Shown here: positions 9,396 to 19,858 of the stretch, one piece after another
Layout: each line of letters begins with the position of its first letter
Position numbering within the stretch: the stretch's first letter is position 1
NCBI RefSeq assembly: GCF_964340395.1
Contig: NC_135571.1
Span: 8,037,953-8,101,952, forward strand
Length of the DNA: 64,000 nucleotides
Source of the DNA: Glandiceps talaboti
Taxonomy: Eukaryota; Hemichordata; Enteropneusta; Spengelidae
Reading direction: 5' to 3'
Notes under the pieces: model-generated
What the model was told of the DNA's origin: nothing
Databases searched by the model: none
The model's input: the letters and a program-made list of their open reading frames with translations, nothing else
Translations under genes and position numbers: made by a program

Positions 9396-11698
9396 AAAAC
9401 AACTCTGCAAGGTACATCATCAATCAATGCTATACCATGGGGGTATAGCAAGCCATCCTTATCATTGTCAATACGACAGATAAACTGACCAGTGATGTCA
9501 AACTTCTGTACACGATTGTTCTCAGAATTACTGACATACACATATCTATCATTCTCAATGGCTATTCCTCTAGGGTAATTCAGCTGACCATCTTTATTAC
9601 CATGGCAACCAAATGTATACAGAAATTCACCATTTTCAGTGAATATCTGGACCCGATGGTTGTTTTTGTCTGCAACAAACACTCTTCCTGTACTGTCAAC
9701 AGCTAAGAAATATGGACAATCAAATTGTGCCTGACCTTTACCCTCTGACCCAAATGACCTGATATACTTGCCATACTGTGTATAAATCCTCACACAATGC
9801 CCACCCCTGTCTGTGACATACACTTTACCATCTACAGGACTAATAGCAAGACCATTGGGGTCTTTCAGTTCATTTTGTCCAAAGCATCTAAACACATGTC
9901 CCTTCTCACTACTAACTACTACTTGATTGTTACCATCATCTAAACTATAATATGTATTATCACTTGATATGGCTATGTCACATGGGATAAATCTGTTTTT
10001 AAATTGTGTAAATGTCAAGAATTTCTTAAATCTACCATCTCTGGTTGTTACTTGTAGTCTCTTATTGTAAGTGTCAGCTGTGACAATGTCTCTGTCTCTG
10101 TTCATAGCAACACTCCAGGGTTTATTGTACTGTACTTCCCCACTTCCATAACTACCGATGGTCTTCAACAACCCTTTGATGACAGGAATGATGACAGGAC
10201 TGCCTGGTATTTCTTGATCACCTATTGTCATGGTAACATGATATTTACCATCCATTTCTCCCTGCATTATCACTCTGTGTGTACCATCTCTGTTATCTGT
10301 TACTTTGAAGTCTTCCCATGATGCATCAGGTTTCTTGACCTTGACTTTAACATCTTGCCTGGGGATGACTTGTTTTCCTTTGGAATCTCTGATTGTGATC
10401 AGTAGGTTTGCAGAGTCACCTTTCCAGAGTTGTTTGGGAATGTTTTCAACTGTACATTGTGATATGCATACATCTGGAGGTGTTACTAGTTCTCCCAGAA
10501 TTCCCTGCTTAGTAAATATGGTAGAGGGTTGAAATTCAACCATCGCACACTGTTCTTGCATGTTAGTTTCCATGGCAATTAACTGTTGGATGTGATCTGT
10601 AGCTTCTTTCTTTGTAGACAGAAGTTGAACAGTATTCCCATGATGCATCACTGTTTCTATATAACTGCATGTACTCTTAATGTTACCATGTTTTAATTCC
10701 CACTCATCAATGTCCATTGCTGCACTTTTCATTTTCATTCCATAATCTCTGTTCAACTCATCTACTAATTTCTTCTTCTCTGTTTCCACTTTGTTGATGA
10801 CTTCTTCTGCTTTCTTTCTAAGTCTCTTCTCCTCCTGTTCTGCTCTCATTCTTATTTTCTTAATTTCTTCATCTGCTGTCATTCTCACCTTCTGTGTTTC
10901 TTCATCTGTTATCTTTCTCATTCTCGTCTCTTCTTCATCTGCTTTCATTCTCACTTTCTTTTCTTCTTCTCTCCACTTATCTTTCAATTGACTGTGTGTC
11001 ACCTTGGCTTTACTTTTACTCTTCTCAGCATCCTGTTCTTTCACCTTCAGTTTGTCAACCATGTCTTTTAACTGTTTCTGATATTCATCTGCCACATCTT
11101 TCAAGTCTCTGTGTACATGTTGTGGTATACGGTGATTGACTATAGTACAGTCTGTACAAACAGATACCTGACAAGTTTCACAGTAGAATTTGATCTGACT
11201 GTCTGGATGTACACTGCAGTATGATTTGATGTGTGATATTGTTGGTCTGGTTAACTCTGTTGTTTTGAACTCTTCAATGGTGAGAAGTTGATGTGACTTT
11301 GTTACGATTAGATTTCTGTGAACCTTTGTACAAGTGTTACAGAGATATTGTTTACATTCTACACACCTATGAGTGGCTGTATTCTCTTGGCATCCCTCAC
11401 ATTGGATTGGACCACCCTTAGAAAACTCTTTCAGCCTGTGATAAATTTCGATACAATTGTTCATGAAGAAATTTGAGGTCAGTTTTGGCACACCTCCAAT
11501 TGGGATGGGACAGGAAGAACGGCAAGACGGACATTCCAGGAATCCCTTCTTTTCCAGTAATTCCACTAAACATTTTTGACAAAATGTATGCAGACATGGT
11601 AGAATTTTAGGATCCTTAAACTGCTCCAGACAGATTATACAACACAGGAAATCTTCACCAATTTCGTCCAGAATTCCCTTCTCTGTTGTAGCAGCCAT
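9353..11698 (-). CDS. TRIM2/3-like protein, copy B (RING, two B-boxes, coiled coil, filamin, NHL propeller)
   Basis: 781 residues in one exon. The C3HC4 RING uses C20, C23, C35, H37, C40, C43, C56 and C59. Two B-boxes follow (about 95-140 with CEGC...CVECKQYLC, and about 150-200 with SYCSVHPDSQ...CETC...CTDC). The coiled coil (about 205-330) contains five 11-residue units encoded at 10793-10957. A filamin/ABP280 domain (about 400-505) ends at IPGSPV. The last 270 residues form an NHL propeller with repeated motifs such as NRLQV/NHRVQIF and PRGIAI. The order matches TRIM2/TRIM3/TRIM71-type E3 ubiquitin ligases. The start is chosen because RING begins 18 residues later and the same start is conserved in copy A. 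Invertebrates often carry many such paralogues, so orthology to one vertebrate TRIM is not claimed. Confidence 0.93.
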   Translation of the reverse strand: MAATTEKGILDEIGEDFLCCIICLEQFKDPKILPCLHTFCQKCLVELLEKKGFLECPSCRSSCPIPIGGVPKLTSNFFMNNCIEIYHRLKEFSKGGPIQCEGCQENTATHRCVECKQYLCNTCTKVHRNLIVTKSHQLLTIEEFKTTELTRPTISHIKSYCSVHPDSQIKFYCETCQVSVCTDCTIVNHRIPQHVHRDLKDVADEYQKQLKDMVDKLKVKEQDAEKSKSKAKVTHSQLKDKWREEEKKVRMKADEEETRMRKITDEETQKVRMTADEEIKKIRMRAEQEEKRLRKKAEEVINKVETEKKKLVDELNRDYGMKMKSAAMDIDEWELKHGNIKSTCSYIETVMHHGNTVQLLSTKKEATDHIQQLIAMETNMQEQCAMVEFQPSTIFTKQGILGELVTPPDVCISQCTVENIPKQLWKGDSANLLITIRDSKGKQVIPRQDVKVKVKKPDASWEDFKVTDNRDGTHRVIMQGEMDGKYHVTMTIGDQEIPGSPVIIPVIKGLLKTIGSYGSGEVQYNKPWSVAMNRDRDIVTADTYNKRLQVTTRDGRFKKFLTFTQFKNRFIPCDIAISSDNTYYSLDDGNNQVVVSSEKGHVFRCFGQNELKDPNGLAISPVDGKVYVTDRGGHCVRIYTQYGKYIRSFGSEGKGQAQFDCPYFLAVDSTGRVFVADKNNHRVQIFTENGEFLYTFGCHGNKDGQLNYPRGIAIENDRYVYVSNSENNRVQKFDITGQFICRIDNDKDGLLYPHGIALIDDVPCRVVLADNGNHCIKVFVQ
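10793..10957 (-). repeat. Five hendecad (33-bp) coiled-coil units in TRIM copy B
   Basis: Minus-strand units KVRMKADEEET, RMRKITDEETQ, KVRMTADEEIK, KIRMRAEQEEK and RLRKKAEEVIN, each 11 residues. Copy A retains the first unit (374-406) and a part matching the last, so it lacks three units (99 bp). Confidence 0.8.
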
Positions 11699-12274
11699 GA
11701 TTACGATGTAGTCAGTCTACAAATCTGGCTGTGACTAATACATGTATAGTTTATAACTGGACCCTTTAAGTTTATAATAATAAACAACTGTGACTGCTTC
11801 AAAGTATCTCTTTGCACTCGCACACCTATTATACCTAAACTCAAAACGTATATAGTACTTAACTTAGGGGGTACTCTAGTCTCGTGTTTGGTATTAATAT
11901 TATGGGATAGTACAGACTACCTGGAATCAAGCCATGTACATGTAGCAACATCTGGCTGACACCATATAAGGTAATAGTACAATGGATAGCTGAAGTGATA
12001 TAGCAATAGAACAATGTTATCAACATGTACACTTTGTACTTTAATTGTTGAAATTTTAAAGACAATAAATCACACTGTCAGTATAACTGGTATCAACTAG
12101 ATTTTCAATAAAGTTTGTTTACCTTTACCTACATTTTAGTCTAGTACTGTAACTTTACATGTAGTCATTTTCATTTTCTGTAAAATATATATATATCCTG
12201 TGCAGAAATATAAAGCCGAAACATTGGAATAAAGATTTTATCTTAATATTTTACAACCATGTCTTGCACATCAG

Positions 12275-12331
12275 GGGTGAACAAATCATTTTGTTAACTG
12301 GTGGTCCACAGACCAGTGGATTTGTTCACCC
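12275..12331. repeat. Perfect 13-bp inverted repeat (hairpin)
   Basis: GGGTGAACAAATC at 12275-12287 and its exact reverse complement at 12319-12331, with an inner CTGGTGGTCC/CAGACCAG partial pairing. A small foldback of unknown origin. Confidence 0.75.
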
Positions 12332-12410
12332 TGCACATTAACAAACTTATGTTGGCACTCTGTTTATGTATTAAGAATGTGATAGATCATATATATATAA
12401 ACAAATGATA

Positions 12411-12558
12411 GCAAGGGCAATATCACGATTTATTGCCCACCCGAGGGATGGTGGTCATGACTGTAATATTGATGATGCCGAAACTGAAGGTTAGGGTATT
12501 AATATTAGTCATGACCTCTCTAGCCCGAGGGTTTACGAATTGTGATATTGCCCATGCC
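12411..12558. mobile_element. Foldback/MITE-like element near TRIM copy B
   Basis: The left arm GCAAGGGCAATATCACGATT pairs with the right arm ending TTGTGATATTGCCCATGCC. Internal arms CACCCGAGGG...GTCATGAC also pair with GTCATGACCT...GCCCGAGGG. About 148 bases with no ORF, consistent with a non-autonomous foldback element. Confidence 0.55.
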
Positions 12559-12775
12559 AATCATGTGTTATTTATTTTATTACACTGAACAAAAACTGTC
12601 CAAGTTGGGTTGTCAAAATGAGCCATGTTACCACTGAAAAAAATATTACCATTTCAGAAATGTTGATGCAATCAAGTATTTGACAAAGAATTCAAAGACT
12701 GATAAGCTAACATTATGAATTTTTCTGTTTGTTTGTTTGTTTGTTTGTTTGTTTGTTTGTTTGTTTGTTGTAGCT

Positions 12776-14440
12776 ATTATAGGTCATGATTAAGTGAATA
12801 CACGTCCTTGAACCAGGGCAGTGTTTTTTTAAGGCCGGTAAGCCGATAATGTTACCGGGGTTCCCAAATTAATTTACCAGAATTCCCCATGGGTGTGGCC
12901 ATGAAAAAAGTGAAATGACGGAAAAATGCTTTGAAAATAGTATTTTAACTAATAAAGAAGGCAAGTTAACTTCATCAAATATCTTCAATATGATGGTAAT
13001 TTTTTTGGAAAAACAATGTGTAGTCTGATTGTATGTTTTACTTTCCAGCATAGAAGTACTGAGAGTCAATTGTTTTAATTTTGATACATAACCATGTACC
13101 CCTGTTGCAATGAACATAAATAGACGCAAAAGTAATGTTGCAATTTTTGTTGCCAATGTTGTGTCTACCTGGAAAATTACTACATCATGCTACAGCTGCA
13201 CAGGTACATGTACGTTCATATGGACACAGCAGAGTACATTCAACACGTCATGCACATAAAAAAACTCACACTATATAAGACATGTCTAGCCATAGTTCTC
13301 TTCAGCATGTTCAGATTTTTTTGACAAAAACAAAAATAGTCTGAGGTGATACAGCTCCACGGTAGGGCTTCAGTTAGCATGGGCTGTTTTTTTAAAGAAG
13401 GCAAAATCGATTTGTTTCACCGTGTGGATGGTAATGAACCCAATCAAAAGAAAATAAAGTGAGTGGATAGTTTTCAAGAGGGATACTTATCCGACAAAAC
13501 TTTCTGCTATGATTTTTAAAGGTCATACGTGATGACACATGCTACGTCTCAACTAGTAAACTAAAGGGAAAGGTTAGAGATGGAACTTAGCATTCGATAC
13601 TGACATATACGTAGCCATGGAAACTGACTTCCATATCTTTTCTTTAAAAAATGTAAAGTGGATATATGGACGACAAATTGATATATATTTTGGATTTTAA
13701 ATTTTTAATGTAATAGATATGGGTTTTGATGTAATATTAGAATTAGTTCCCTTCTCCTTTTTACTTACTAGAAGTAGAAAACAGCTAGGAAACCACTGTT
13801 AGGAGGGTTTTGTTGTCAAGTTGTTAAATAATCTTGATTCCATTCAGTATCAGGATGTGTCAAAACCATGCTAGTCGTGGATATCCCTGGCCTGAAATCG
13901 ATTGTGTAGTATTACTGTTGGAGTGACGTACATTGTACCACACGCTGATTCCTGTACATTTATTTCAACAAGAAACACTATGTTGTTGCACAAATCCAGT
14001 GAATCGGAGTATTGACATACATGTAGTAGCTCAGAGGTACTCTTACAGTACTTAGTGGTACTCTGTTCAATACTATGCTAGTCGTAATAATGTGAAAATG
14101 CTGATAGTTAAGATTTGAAAATATGTGCCCAATAACCTGATTACAACCATGATGTTATTCAAAATGAAGTCATTATGTAAATGTAACCCAATAACCTGAT
14201 TAAAACCATGATAATATTCAAATGAAGTCATTATGTAAATGAACATGCGCAGCAGAGATGCACACAGGATGAAGTGTGCATTTGATAATTTACATTTATG
14301 TAAATTTAATATACAACTATTTGTCAATGACTATTTGGGATGTGGCGTACTCACACATTTTCAAATTGTAATTACCATTCCAACATTTTCACATTCTCAA
14401 TGCAAGTGTGTTATAGAGATAAACAGAGTATCACTAATAT
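12776..14440. other. Intergenic or YJU2 intron, nothing recognised
   Basis: About 1.6 kb of AT-rich DNA. I searched it for the YJU2 N-terminal exon (KYYPP and PKLKLPKDRQ-like codons) and did not find it. A near-duplicate of about 70 bases is seen at 14125-14180 and 14185-14240 (AACCTGATTA...AAATGAAGTCATTATGTAAATG). Confidence 0.4.
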
Positions 14441-14443
14441 TAT

Positions 14444-14886
14444 AAGGCCAGGGTACTGTAGAGAATACCATGGTAGTCTAGAGAAGGCCAGAGTACTCTA
14501 GAGAATACCAGGGTACTCTAGAGAAGGCCAAGGTAGCCTAGAGAAGGCCAGGGTAGTCTAGAGAAGGCCGGGGTAGTCTAGAGAAGGCCGGGGTAGTCTA
14601 GGGAAGGCCAGGGTAGTCTAGAGAAGGCCGGGGTAGTCTAGAGAAGGCCGGGGTAGTCTAGAGAAGGCCGGGGTAGTCTAGGGAAGGCCAGGGTAGTCTA
14701 GAGAAGGCCGGGGTAGTCTAGAGAAGGCCAGGGTAGACTAGAGAATACCAGGGTACTCTAGAGAAGGCCAAGGTAGTCTAGAGAAGGCCAGGGTACTCTA
14801 GAGAAGGCCAAGGTAGTCTAGAGAAGGCCAGGGTAGTCTCGAGAAGGCCAGGGTAGCCTAGAGAAGGTCAGAGTAGTCTAGAGAGA
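14444..14886. repeat. 20-bp minisatellite, about 22 copies
   Basis: Consensus GAGAAGGCCRGGGTAGTCTA with variants (GAATACCAGGGTACTCTA). It includes a higher-order pattern: a block of GGCCGGGGTAG units is repeated in the same order at about 14560-14640 and 14640-14700. It lies just upstream of the first YJU2 exon seen here. Confidence 0.93.
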
Positions 14887-15050
14887 TGAATTAAACAAAA
14901 ACATAGCAGTGCTTTACTGAACATCATAATTCCACTCTCAGTAATATATCTATTATTTGGGACGAGGGGGAGAAACTTTGTCCTGGAAATCAGCAAGATT
15001 TAACCTAGACTGAGCCTATAAATTAATGATGACCGTGTCTTGATTTGTAG

Positions 15051-15195
15051 ATGCAAGTCATGTGGGGAGTACATCTACAAAGGCAAGAAGTTCAATGCCC
15101 GTAAAGAGACAGTACAAGGAGAGACATACCTTGGTTTGGCTATATTCAGATTCTATATCAAGTGTCCTAGATGTGTGGCAGAAATAGCATTCAAG
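15051..15195 (+). CDS. YJU2: YJU2 exon (zinc-binding region)
   Basis: Acceptor TTTGTAG before 15051 and donor GTAAGA after 15195. The first base completes an Arg codon. It holds CxxCG and CPRC, the four-Cys zinc site of the family. Confidence 0.93.
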
Positions 15196-18100
15196 GTAAG
15201 AGAAGATGTATTAACCCCTTCAATACTGAAAATATTCCCGCCAAAATTGTTTGGACAAAATTCTTGTTTTATGTAAGTTTTTGGCATATGTCAACTTCAT
15301 TTTAGACTGGAAATGTTACTTCCTAATAAAGTAATATTATTGTAATTATGAAAATATTCATATAAATTGGGTCCCCATATTATTTAAAACTCGTCTCTAG
15401 TCATGAAAGGTTTAATGCACTTTATAATGAACTTACATTGTAACTAGATATTTATTGTGACTGCATTGATAGTTATAATAATAATGATAATAATTTTTAT
15501 TTATACTGGATAGTTCTTTAAGCATATAAACACTTGTCTCCCAAGAAGTCCAATGAGGGCCATCCCTCATGGGTTCAGTGTTAATGCACGAGGAAACCAG
15601 AGTCCCCAGGGAAAACCTGCATTGTTCGGTAGAGTCAAACTGAATGACACTCTTCTTACTTACAGCGTGGTAAATTTTAATTGAACCCTGAATGGGGTTC
15701 GAACCCCAACCGTAGTGATAAGAGGCAAGTGGTTTAACCACTCAGCCACCGACAACCCCGTTAAAGATCTCAATAAAAATATAATAACCCGAATTTATAA
15801 TTTTGCTTAATTTCCAGACAGATCCTGAAAATACAGACTATGCCTTAGAACATGGAGCAACCCGGAATTTCCAGGCAGAGAAACTAATCCAGGAAGAGGA
15901 GGAGAGAATTAAACAGGAAAGGGAAGAGGAAGAGATGAACAATCCCATGAAAGTGCTGGAAAACAGAACCAAAGATTCCAAGATGGAAATGGAAATCCTG
16001 GAAAACCTGGAAGAACTGCGGGATTTGAACACAAGGCATGGGAATGTAGATCATTCCGCTATCATTGAAATGAAAGCTGAAGTATGGATGAAACAACAGG
16101 AAGATATTCTGAAGAAAATGGAGGAAGAGGAAGAAGCAGAAATTAGGTAATGTAATTATTAGAACAATACTTATCATACAATACAATACAATACAACACA
16201 GTGCAATACCAGGCTATACATTGTACAATGCAATGCAATACAATACAATACATTTACCATACTATACAATACAATACAACACAATACAATACAATACAAT
16301 ACAATACAATACAATACAATACAATACAATACAATACAATACAATACAATACAACACAATACAATACAACACAATATCATACAATACAATACAACATAAC
16401 ACAATGCAATACAACACAATATCATACAATACAACACAATACAATACAATACAATATAACACAATACAATATAACACAATATCATACAATACAACACAAT
16501 ACAATACAACAGAACACAATACAATACAACACAATATCATACAATACAACACAATACAATACAACATAACAATACAATGCAACACAATATCATACAATAC
16601 AACACAATACAACACAATACAATACAATATAACACAGTACAATACAACACAATATCATACCTTACAATACAACATAATACAATACAACATAACAATACAA
16701 TACAACACAATATCATACAATACAATACAATACAATACAACATAATACAATACAGTACAATACAATACAATACAATATATGATACAATACAAAACAGTAT
16801 CATACAATGCAATGCAATACAATACAAAGCCATGCTGTACAATGCAATACAATTATGAATACAATATAATACAAAACTGCTCTGTTTCGATTCTAAACAA
16901 TTCAATACAAAATAATTTAATACTATACAATACGATACAATGTAGTTCCATACAAATACAATATTGTTACAATCAACATATCTAGCCGAAATTCCATGCG
17001 TGTTTTCAAAAAATTAGATATGTTGTCAGAAATTGCTGAAAATGAAGTAGTGATGTGACCCACACACAACCTTTGTACTTCAGTTGTTGACTATGAGAAT
17101 TCTACTTCATGGATATCGCCCCCTAGTGGTGATAGTGGTCTCTAGTCGTGATAGCGCCCTCTAGTAATGTAATGCATTTGTGACCAAGGTCAATGATATT
17201 GCTCTAAGACTTGCTTTTAACTCATGATAGCTGTTATAGTTTTGAAACTAAAGAAATTTTAGAAAATCTACCATCTTTGGACCAGGTCCAGGGGAAAGAT
17301 GGTAGATCTTCTAAAATTTCCTTATTAATTCACCAATTTGTTAACTTTTAAGTTTAAAGGTCAATTTAGGTACGATTTAAGAAGACTGATCCGATTTTAT
17401 CTCCATGGCGCCACTGATATTGATAAGATAGTTATGTTCAGTGCTGGTCTCTCACAGTTAGTCATTTTTTTCTACATCATAAAAAGTGCAGGATTAGAGA
17501 ACTGAACTCATAGCTCTACAGCTATTTGGTTCAAGTCAATATAAAATGAATAACAATTTATCAAGGCCATTGGTCAGTGAGTGACTCTAATTTGCATCAC
17601 TTGTTGTTTTTTCCCGTACAGAGCCATATTTGGAAGAACAGATGGAGACAATATAAAACGACTTCGAGAAGATTCTGATGAAGAGGAAGAGGATGACCTG
17701 CCAAAAGTTGCTATAGCAACAAGTTCAAACAAAAGACCAACAGATTATCTTACTGAGGTGGGTTTTATTTACTAAATTATGTTTTGAACACCTCAGTGAA
17801 ATTATTCTCATGTCTATTGTACATTATGTATGTATGTATGTATGTATGTATGTATGTATGTATGTATGTATGTATGTATGTATGTATGTATGTATGTATG
17901 TATGTATGTATGTATGTATGTATGTATGTATGTATGTATGTATGTATGTATGTATGTATGTGTGTGTGTGTGTGTATGTGTGTATGTATGTATGTATGTA
18001 TGTATGTATGTATGTATGTATGTATGTATGTGTATGTGTGTGTATGTGTATGTATGTGTCTGTGTGTGTGTGTCTGTGTATGTATGTGTGTGTATGTGTG

Positions 18101-19152
18101 TGTGTATATGTGTGTACTATAGGTAGGTAGGTGTAGGTAGATAGGTAGCATGTTTATGTAGTGGTAGGTGGTAGGTAGGTGGTAGGTAGGTGGTAGGTAG
18201 GTGGTAGGTAGGTGGGTGGGTAGGTAGCATGTTTATGTAGTGGTAGGTGGTAGGTAGGTGGGTGGGTGGGTAGGTGGGTGGGTAGGTAGCATGTTTATGT
18301 AGTGTATGTGTGTCTGTGTAGTCTGTAGACATATATGTGTGTGTTACTCAGTAAGACAGACTCAGATACAGAGGACTTGGGCTATGTACACATGTTGGAC
18401 TGTCTGACAACTAAAAAGTCTTAAAAACAGTGGACAAAGACCGTGTGTAAGTAACTAAGTAATGTACATGTATGGGTAATAGTGAAATGGTGAAATATCA
18501 GATTTATGTGTGTACCTGATATGTAACTGTAGATTATATCACCATGGTAACTGGTATATTACTGTAGTAAATAATCAACAATTTTTACAACAATACCTGT
18601 TCCCAACAATTTATTACTATAATGATTTTTCACATTTTGTAATATTTTATTACCATAGTAACTAAACTCATACATTTTATCATCATAGTAACTAAACTCA
18701 TACATTTTATCACCATGGTTATTAATCATGACATGATATTTCCATGGTAACAAATCCTAGCATGTTTACTAATCAAAACATTGTATCACATATTTCAGGG
18801 TACCAGTGATGCTACATCGCAACCGATGAAGAAACAGAAGACAGTGCCGTCATGGCAACGGAGTGTCGGAGGACTGTCTAAGAAACCGGCTTTAGCTTCA
18901 CTCATCAAGAAAAAAAGTAGTGGAAGCAATAACAGCACAGCCAAGAAAAATGATAAAACTGAACTTAAAATAAATGACAAAGAAAAAAGTGAGAGTAAAA
19001 TTGATGGCAAAGAAAAAGATGACAGTAAAACTGATGAAAGAGAAAGTGATGATGGGAACAACAAGCAAACTGTAACAGTTCAAAAGACATCAAACTCTTT
19101 GAGTTTACTCGGAGCGTATTCTGACAGTGAATCAGGAAGTGACAGTAACTGA
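15051..19152 (+). CDS. YJU2: YJU2 (CCDC94) splicing factor, last four coding exons; 5' exon(s) not found
   Basis: Joined exons 15051-15195, 15818-16146, 17622-17757 and 18799-19152 give 964 coding bases with consistent phases and end in a TGA stop. The product begins inside the conserved N-terminal zinc-binding region ([19 protein letters not shown]...FYIKCPRC), continues with [18 protein letters not shown], a long Glu/Lys-rich helix with [15 protein letters not shown], a middle acidic stretch, and a basic/Ser-rich tail ending [14 protein letters not shown]. This matches YJU2/CCDC94, a step-I factor of the catalytic spliceosome that acts with PRP19-related proteins at branching, in the nucleus. 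About 40 N-terminal residues (the family's MSERKVLNKYYPP-type start) are missing, so an upstream exon must lie outside what I can recognise. Confidence 0.93.
15465..15762 (-). mobile_element. tRNA-derived SINE in a YJU2 intron
   Basis: On the minus strand the head reads as a tRNA-like RNA polymerase III promoter. The A box is TGGCTGAGTGG (15748-15738), and the B box GGTTCGAACCC follows about 30 bases later near 15706-15696. Then comes a conserved-looking body with GTTTTCCCTGGGGACTCTGG and TTTCCTCGTGCATTAACACTG, similar to the central domain shared by SINEs of many marine invertebrates. The tail is ATTATTATTATAAC-rich. No intact tRNA cloverleaf continues beyond the B box, so it is a SINE, not a tRNA gene. 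Confidence 0.78.
15818..16146 (+). CDS. YJU2: YJU2 exon (helical region)
   Basis: Acceptor TTTCCAG and donor GTAATG. 109 codons plus 2 bases. Begins [18 protein letters not shown] and ends in a Glu/Lys-rich helix. Confidence 0.93.
16177..16985. repeat. (ATACA)n pentanucleotide satellite in a YJU2 intron
   Basis: Nearly 0.7 kb of AATAC/AACAC pentamers with frequent T-to-C changes and GCAAT or TATCA interruptions. It fades out after 16850. The many long Tyr/Asn/Thr/Gln frames are artefacts of the pentamer, which has no stop codon in several phases. Confidence 0.97.
17119..17165 (-). promoter_or_regulatory. Two CTCF-like motifs in a YJU2 intron
   Basis: The reverse strand carries CCACTAGGGGGCGA (about 17119-17132; 13/14 to CCASYAGRKGGCRS) and about 20 bases further a TTACTAGAGGGCGC match (about 17154-17167; 12/14). 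No binding data are available. This is a sequence match only. Confidence 0.4.
17254..17319. repeat. 25-bp inverted repeat (hairpin) in a YJU2 intron
   Basis: Arms 17254-17278 and 17295-17319 match at 24 of 25 positions (AAATTTTAGA..CTACCATCTTT) around a GGACCAGGTCC-type loop. A stable stem in the pre-mRNA; element class unknown. Confidence 0.8.
17622..17757 (+). CDS. YJU2: YJU2 exon (acidic linker)
   Basis: Acceptor CCGTACAG and donor GTGGGT. Encodes [14 protein letters not shown] followed by an acidic run ([10 protein letters not shown]), typical of the YJU2 C-terminal half. Confidence 0.88.
17826..18305. repeat. (TATG)n, (TG)n and (GGTA)n microsatellite block in a YJU2 intron
   Basis: TATG tetramers to about 17960, mixed TG/TATG to 18118, then GGTAGGTGGTAG units with a 65-70 base higher-order repeat marked by GTAGCATGTTTATGTAGTGG (18145, 18225, 18288). 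Open frames in it are artefacts. Confidence 0.95.
18799..19152 (+). CDS. YJU2: YJU2 terminal coding exon
   Basis: Acceptor ATTTCAG and stop TGA at 19150-19152. Encodes the [18 protein letters not shown] motif (compare WEQSVGSL in vertebrates), a Lys/Ser/Asp-rich stretch of repeated DK/ESK units, and the terminal [18 protein letters not shown] tail. Confidence 0.93.
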   Translation, partial: GTSDATSQPMKKQKTVPSWQRSVGGLSKKPALASLIKKKSSGSNNSTAKKNDKTELKINDKEKSESKIDGKEKDDSKTDERESDDGNNKQTVTVQKTSNSLSLLGAYSDSESGSDSN

Positions 19153-19216
19153 GTCATTACTGAGAAAAGCAATTCAAAGAGACAAACTGAAAGATTTTGT
19201 GAGTTGATCATTTGCT

Positions 19217-19375
19217 TAAAGGCCTATGTTTCAATCCCTTGTCATAACGTTAGTGTTATCTTATGAGTAGAGCCATAAGAACCATTCTTTACTTCTGGAT
19301 TGATTTTTTTTAACGATCTGCCAGACATCTGTTTTTCACACAAGATTTTAATCCTTACTCAAAGTGAGGCTTTAA
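19217..19375. repeat. Dispersed ~155-bp repeat, copy 1 (possible YJU2 3' UTR)
   Basis: Shares ordered blocks with 20186-20350 and 34659-34812: TTTCAATCCCTTGTCAT, AGTGTTATCTTA, a GTTCTxx..CTGCCA region, TTTTTCACAC and TTAATCCTTA. The copies are diverged. Element type unknown. Confidence 0.6.
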
Positions 19376-19601
19376 TGAGTACCAGGGTAATATTATTAAA
19401 GTTATACTGTCTTGGAGAAATCTTTTAAAATTTACTCAATTTTGAATGAGTGTTTTTCTTTCATATTGGTCTATAACTTCTACACTTTGTGTCCATTTGG
19501 TCTGTGTACCTGCTAGAACACTTACTACCCTGTGTATGTACCTATAATGGTATAATGATCATTTATATATTTTTAGCTCTTTGTGGAACATTCAACCTTT
19601 A

Positions 19602-19738
19602 TAGTAGTCTAGCTGCTCGTCCTCTGGCTTTCTTCTAGGTGCCATTGCCATTCAGGCTAGCGCCCTCACACATCATGTTGTCACCTTCACAGTGAGCAGA
19701 ATAGCCTGAGGGCTCTAGCAGCAAGACTACCTTGATAG
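19602..19738. mobile_element. Short foldback element
   Basis: The left TAGTCTAGCTGCTCGTCCTC pairs with the right arm GAGGGCTCTAGCAGCAAGACTA. Inner arms CAGGCTAGCGCCCTCAC and GTGAGCAGAATAGCCTG also pair. About 137 bases, no ORF. Confidence 0.5.
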
Positions 19739-19858
19739 GTGTATCCTTCAGCAACCTCTATCCTACCAGGTCCCTAGTTACATAACTGACTTTAAAGTCT
19801 GTCACATTTGTATTGTTCAGAGTTTTAATTTGCTTGGAGGAGGAGGCAGGTGTTGTAT

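Larger units (their letters stand above)
11699..12775 (-). repeat. 5' flank of TRIM copy B, duplicated at 1147-1870
   Basis: Paralogous to the flank of copy A. It includes extra DNA not present at copy A, chiefly a foldback at 12411-12558 of which copy A keeps mainly the right half. A short hairpin lies at 12275-12331 and a (GTTT)n run at 12727-12768. Confidence 0.7.

Noticed and set aside
10894-11139. Plus-strand frame antisense to the TRIM-B coiled coil, with a sister at 265-588
   Set aside because: Conserved only because the minus-strand coding sequence is conserved. Low-complexity Ser/Leu composition.
15675-15762. tRNA gene
   Set aside because: A and B boxes are present, but the sequence continues into a SINE body and lacks a closed acceptor stem.
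16174-16905. Several 100-174-codon frames rich in Tyr/Asn/Thr or Cys/Ile/Val
   Set aside because: Translation of an (ATACA)n pentanucleotide, open in many phases on both strands.
18640-18760. Cluster of X-box-like CATAGTAAC / CATGGTAAC words
   Set aside because: They lack the 5' GT half-site, so they do not fit the X-box consensus.
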